NCBI GenBank assembly: GCA_049644325.1
Contig: JBARRR010000166.1
Span: 1 to 5,892 of the forward strand
Direction: 5' to 3'
DNA length: 5,892 bases
From: DASZHA01 sp049644325
Lineage (GTDB): Bacteria > Chloroflexota > Dormibacteria > DASZGP01
Below the pieces are notes generated by a model. That model made no database searches and was not told the origin of the DNA. It saw only the letters and a program-made list of their open reading frames with translations. Each line of letters opens with the position of its first letter. Positions within the stretch are counted from its first letter, which is position 1. The translations under genes were made by a program, and so were the position numbers. Shown here one piece after another: positions 5,465 through 5,892 of the stretch.

Positions 5465-5892
5465 AGGCGTTCCAGTCCCCGCAGGCTGCCCTCAACCAGG
5501 ACCTCGCGGAATCGTCCCGAGGCCACCGCCCGGAGGTACACGTTGTGCGGCGGCCGTCCCCCGGCGGCGGGGTCGGGGAAGACGTCGTGGATGGCAAGGA
5601 TGCCGCCGGGCATGACAAAGCCGCCCCACGCCTCGTAGTCGCCCTGGGCGGCCGCCTCGGAGTGGCCGCCGTCGATGAAGACCAGCCCCAGGGACGTCGA
5701 CCAGTCCGCCGCGGTCGCCGTCGACCGGCCTACGATCGCCACCACTGTGTTCTCGAGTCCGGCGTCAGCGATCGCCCGCCGGAACCAGGGGAGGGTGTCG
5801 ACTCGTCCGTTGGAGTCGACCAGCCGGGGGTCGTGGTACTGCTGCCCCGGCTGGTTCTCCTCGGATCCGTGGTGGTGGTCGATGCTGAACAC
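5461..5892 (-). CDS. Class I SAM-dependent methyltransferase (TylF/Methyltransf_24-like), 5' part outside the window
   Basis: The C-terminal 143 residues of a gene that enters from the right edge. The codon at the edge is GTG, but I read it as an internal Val: VFSIDHHHGSEENQPG looks like strand beta-2 with the ribose-binding Asp (residue 5 of the visible part), so the first SAM motif and roughly a third or more of the protein lie beyond 5892. Visible landmarks are VVAIVGRS (50-57), LVFIDGGHSEAAAQGDYEAW (70-89), FVMPGGILAIHDVFPD (92-107) and PPHNVYL (114-120). The FIDGGH and IHDVFPD blocks place it with TylF/MycF-type and Methyltransf_24 enzymes, some of which are metal-dependent sugar O-methyltransferases. 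I recall similar proteins encoded next to GT4 / methyltransferase / toroid genes in actinomycetes. It converges on the operon, sharing CTAG at the stops, so it is co-located but not co-transcribed. Acceptor unknown. Confidence 0.88.
   Translation of the reverse strand: MFSIDHHHGSEENQPGQQYHDPRLVDSNGRVDTLPWFRRAIADAGLENTVVAIVGRSTATAADWSTSLGLVFIDGGHSEAAAQGDYEAWGGFVMPGGILAIHDVFPDPAAGGRPPHNVYLRAVASGRFREVLVEGSLRGLERL

Noticed and set aside
5440..5490. Possible terminator at the end of the operon
   Set aside because: Only a four-base pairing (CGCC with GGCG) can be found and there is no T-run; not enough to call a terminator.

Overview
The window is a dense, high-GC stretch (by eye about two thirds or more G+C, with strong G/C preference at third codon positions). 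It looks like chromosomal DNA of an actinomycete or another high-GC soil-type bacterium. The GT4 / methyltransferase / toroid-protein / methyltransferase gene set resembles loci I remember from Actinomycetota; that is recall, not a search. Six genes fill almost all of the sequence. I see no tRNA, rRNA, mobile element, CRISPR array or long repeat, and no non-coding gap over 100 bases.

Left part (1-2328): a complete or nearly complete carboxylate-amine ligase of the glutamate-cysteine ligase 2 (GCS2/YbdK) family on the + strand runs head-on into an M20 zinc peptidase of the carboxypeptidase G2 type on the - strand. Their stop codons overlap in the four bases CTAA.

Middle (2329-2416): a short divergent spacer, the only plausible promoter region in the window.

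Right part (2417-5464): a tight + strand operon of three genes. A GT-B fold family 4 glycosyltransferase is followed with 1 base of overlap (TAGTG) by a class I SAM methyltransferase, then with 14 bases of overlap by an alpha/alpha-toroid protein carrying a QW-type repeat, usually labelled prenyltransferase. The second and third genes have strong Shine-Dalgarno sequences and GTG starts inside the previous gene, so translational coupling is likely. The operon ends head-on against a second SAM methyltransferase on the - strand, cut by the right edge. These two stop codons share the palindrome CTAG.

Taken together, the right half looks like a small pathway that glycosylates and methylates a small molecule or lipid-linked precursor, with the toroid protein either binding or acting on the prenyl or sugar part. 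None of the four products has an obvious membrane segment or signal peptide, so the steps are probably cytoplasmic. The product is not known to me. This cassette is the best candidate in the window for an undescribed system. Two details need attention: a Gln where the glycosyltransferase EX7E motif normally has its second Glu, and the absence of a terpene-cyclase DXDD motif in the toroid protein.
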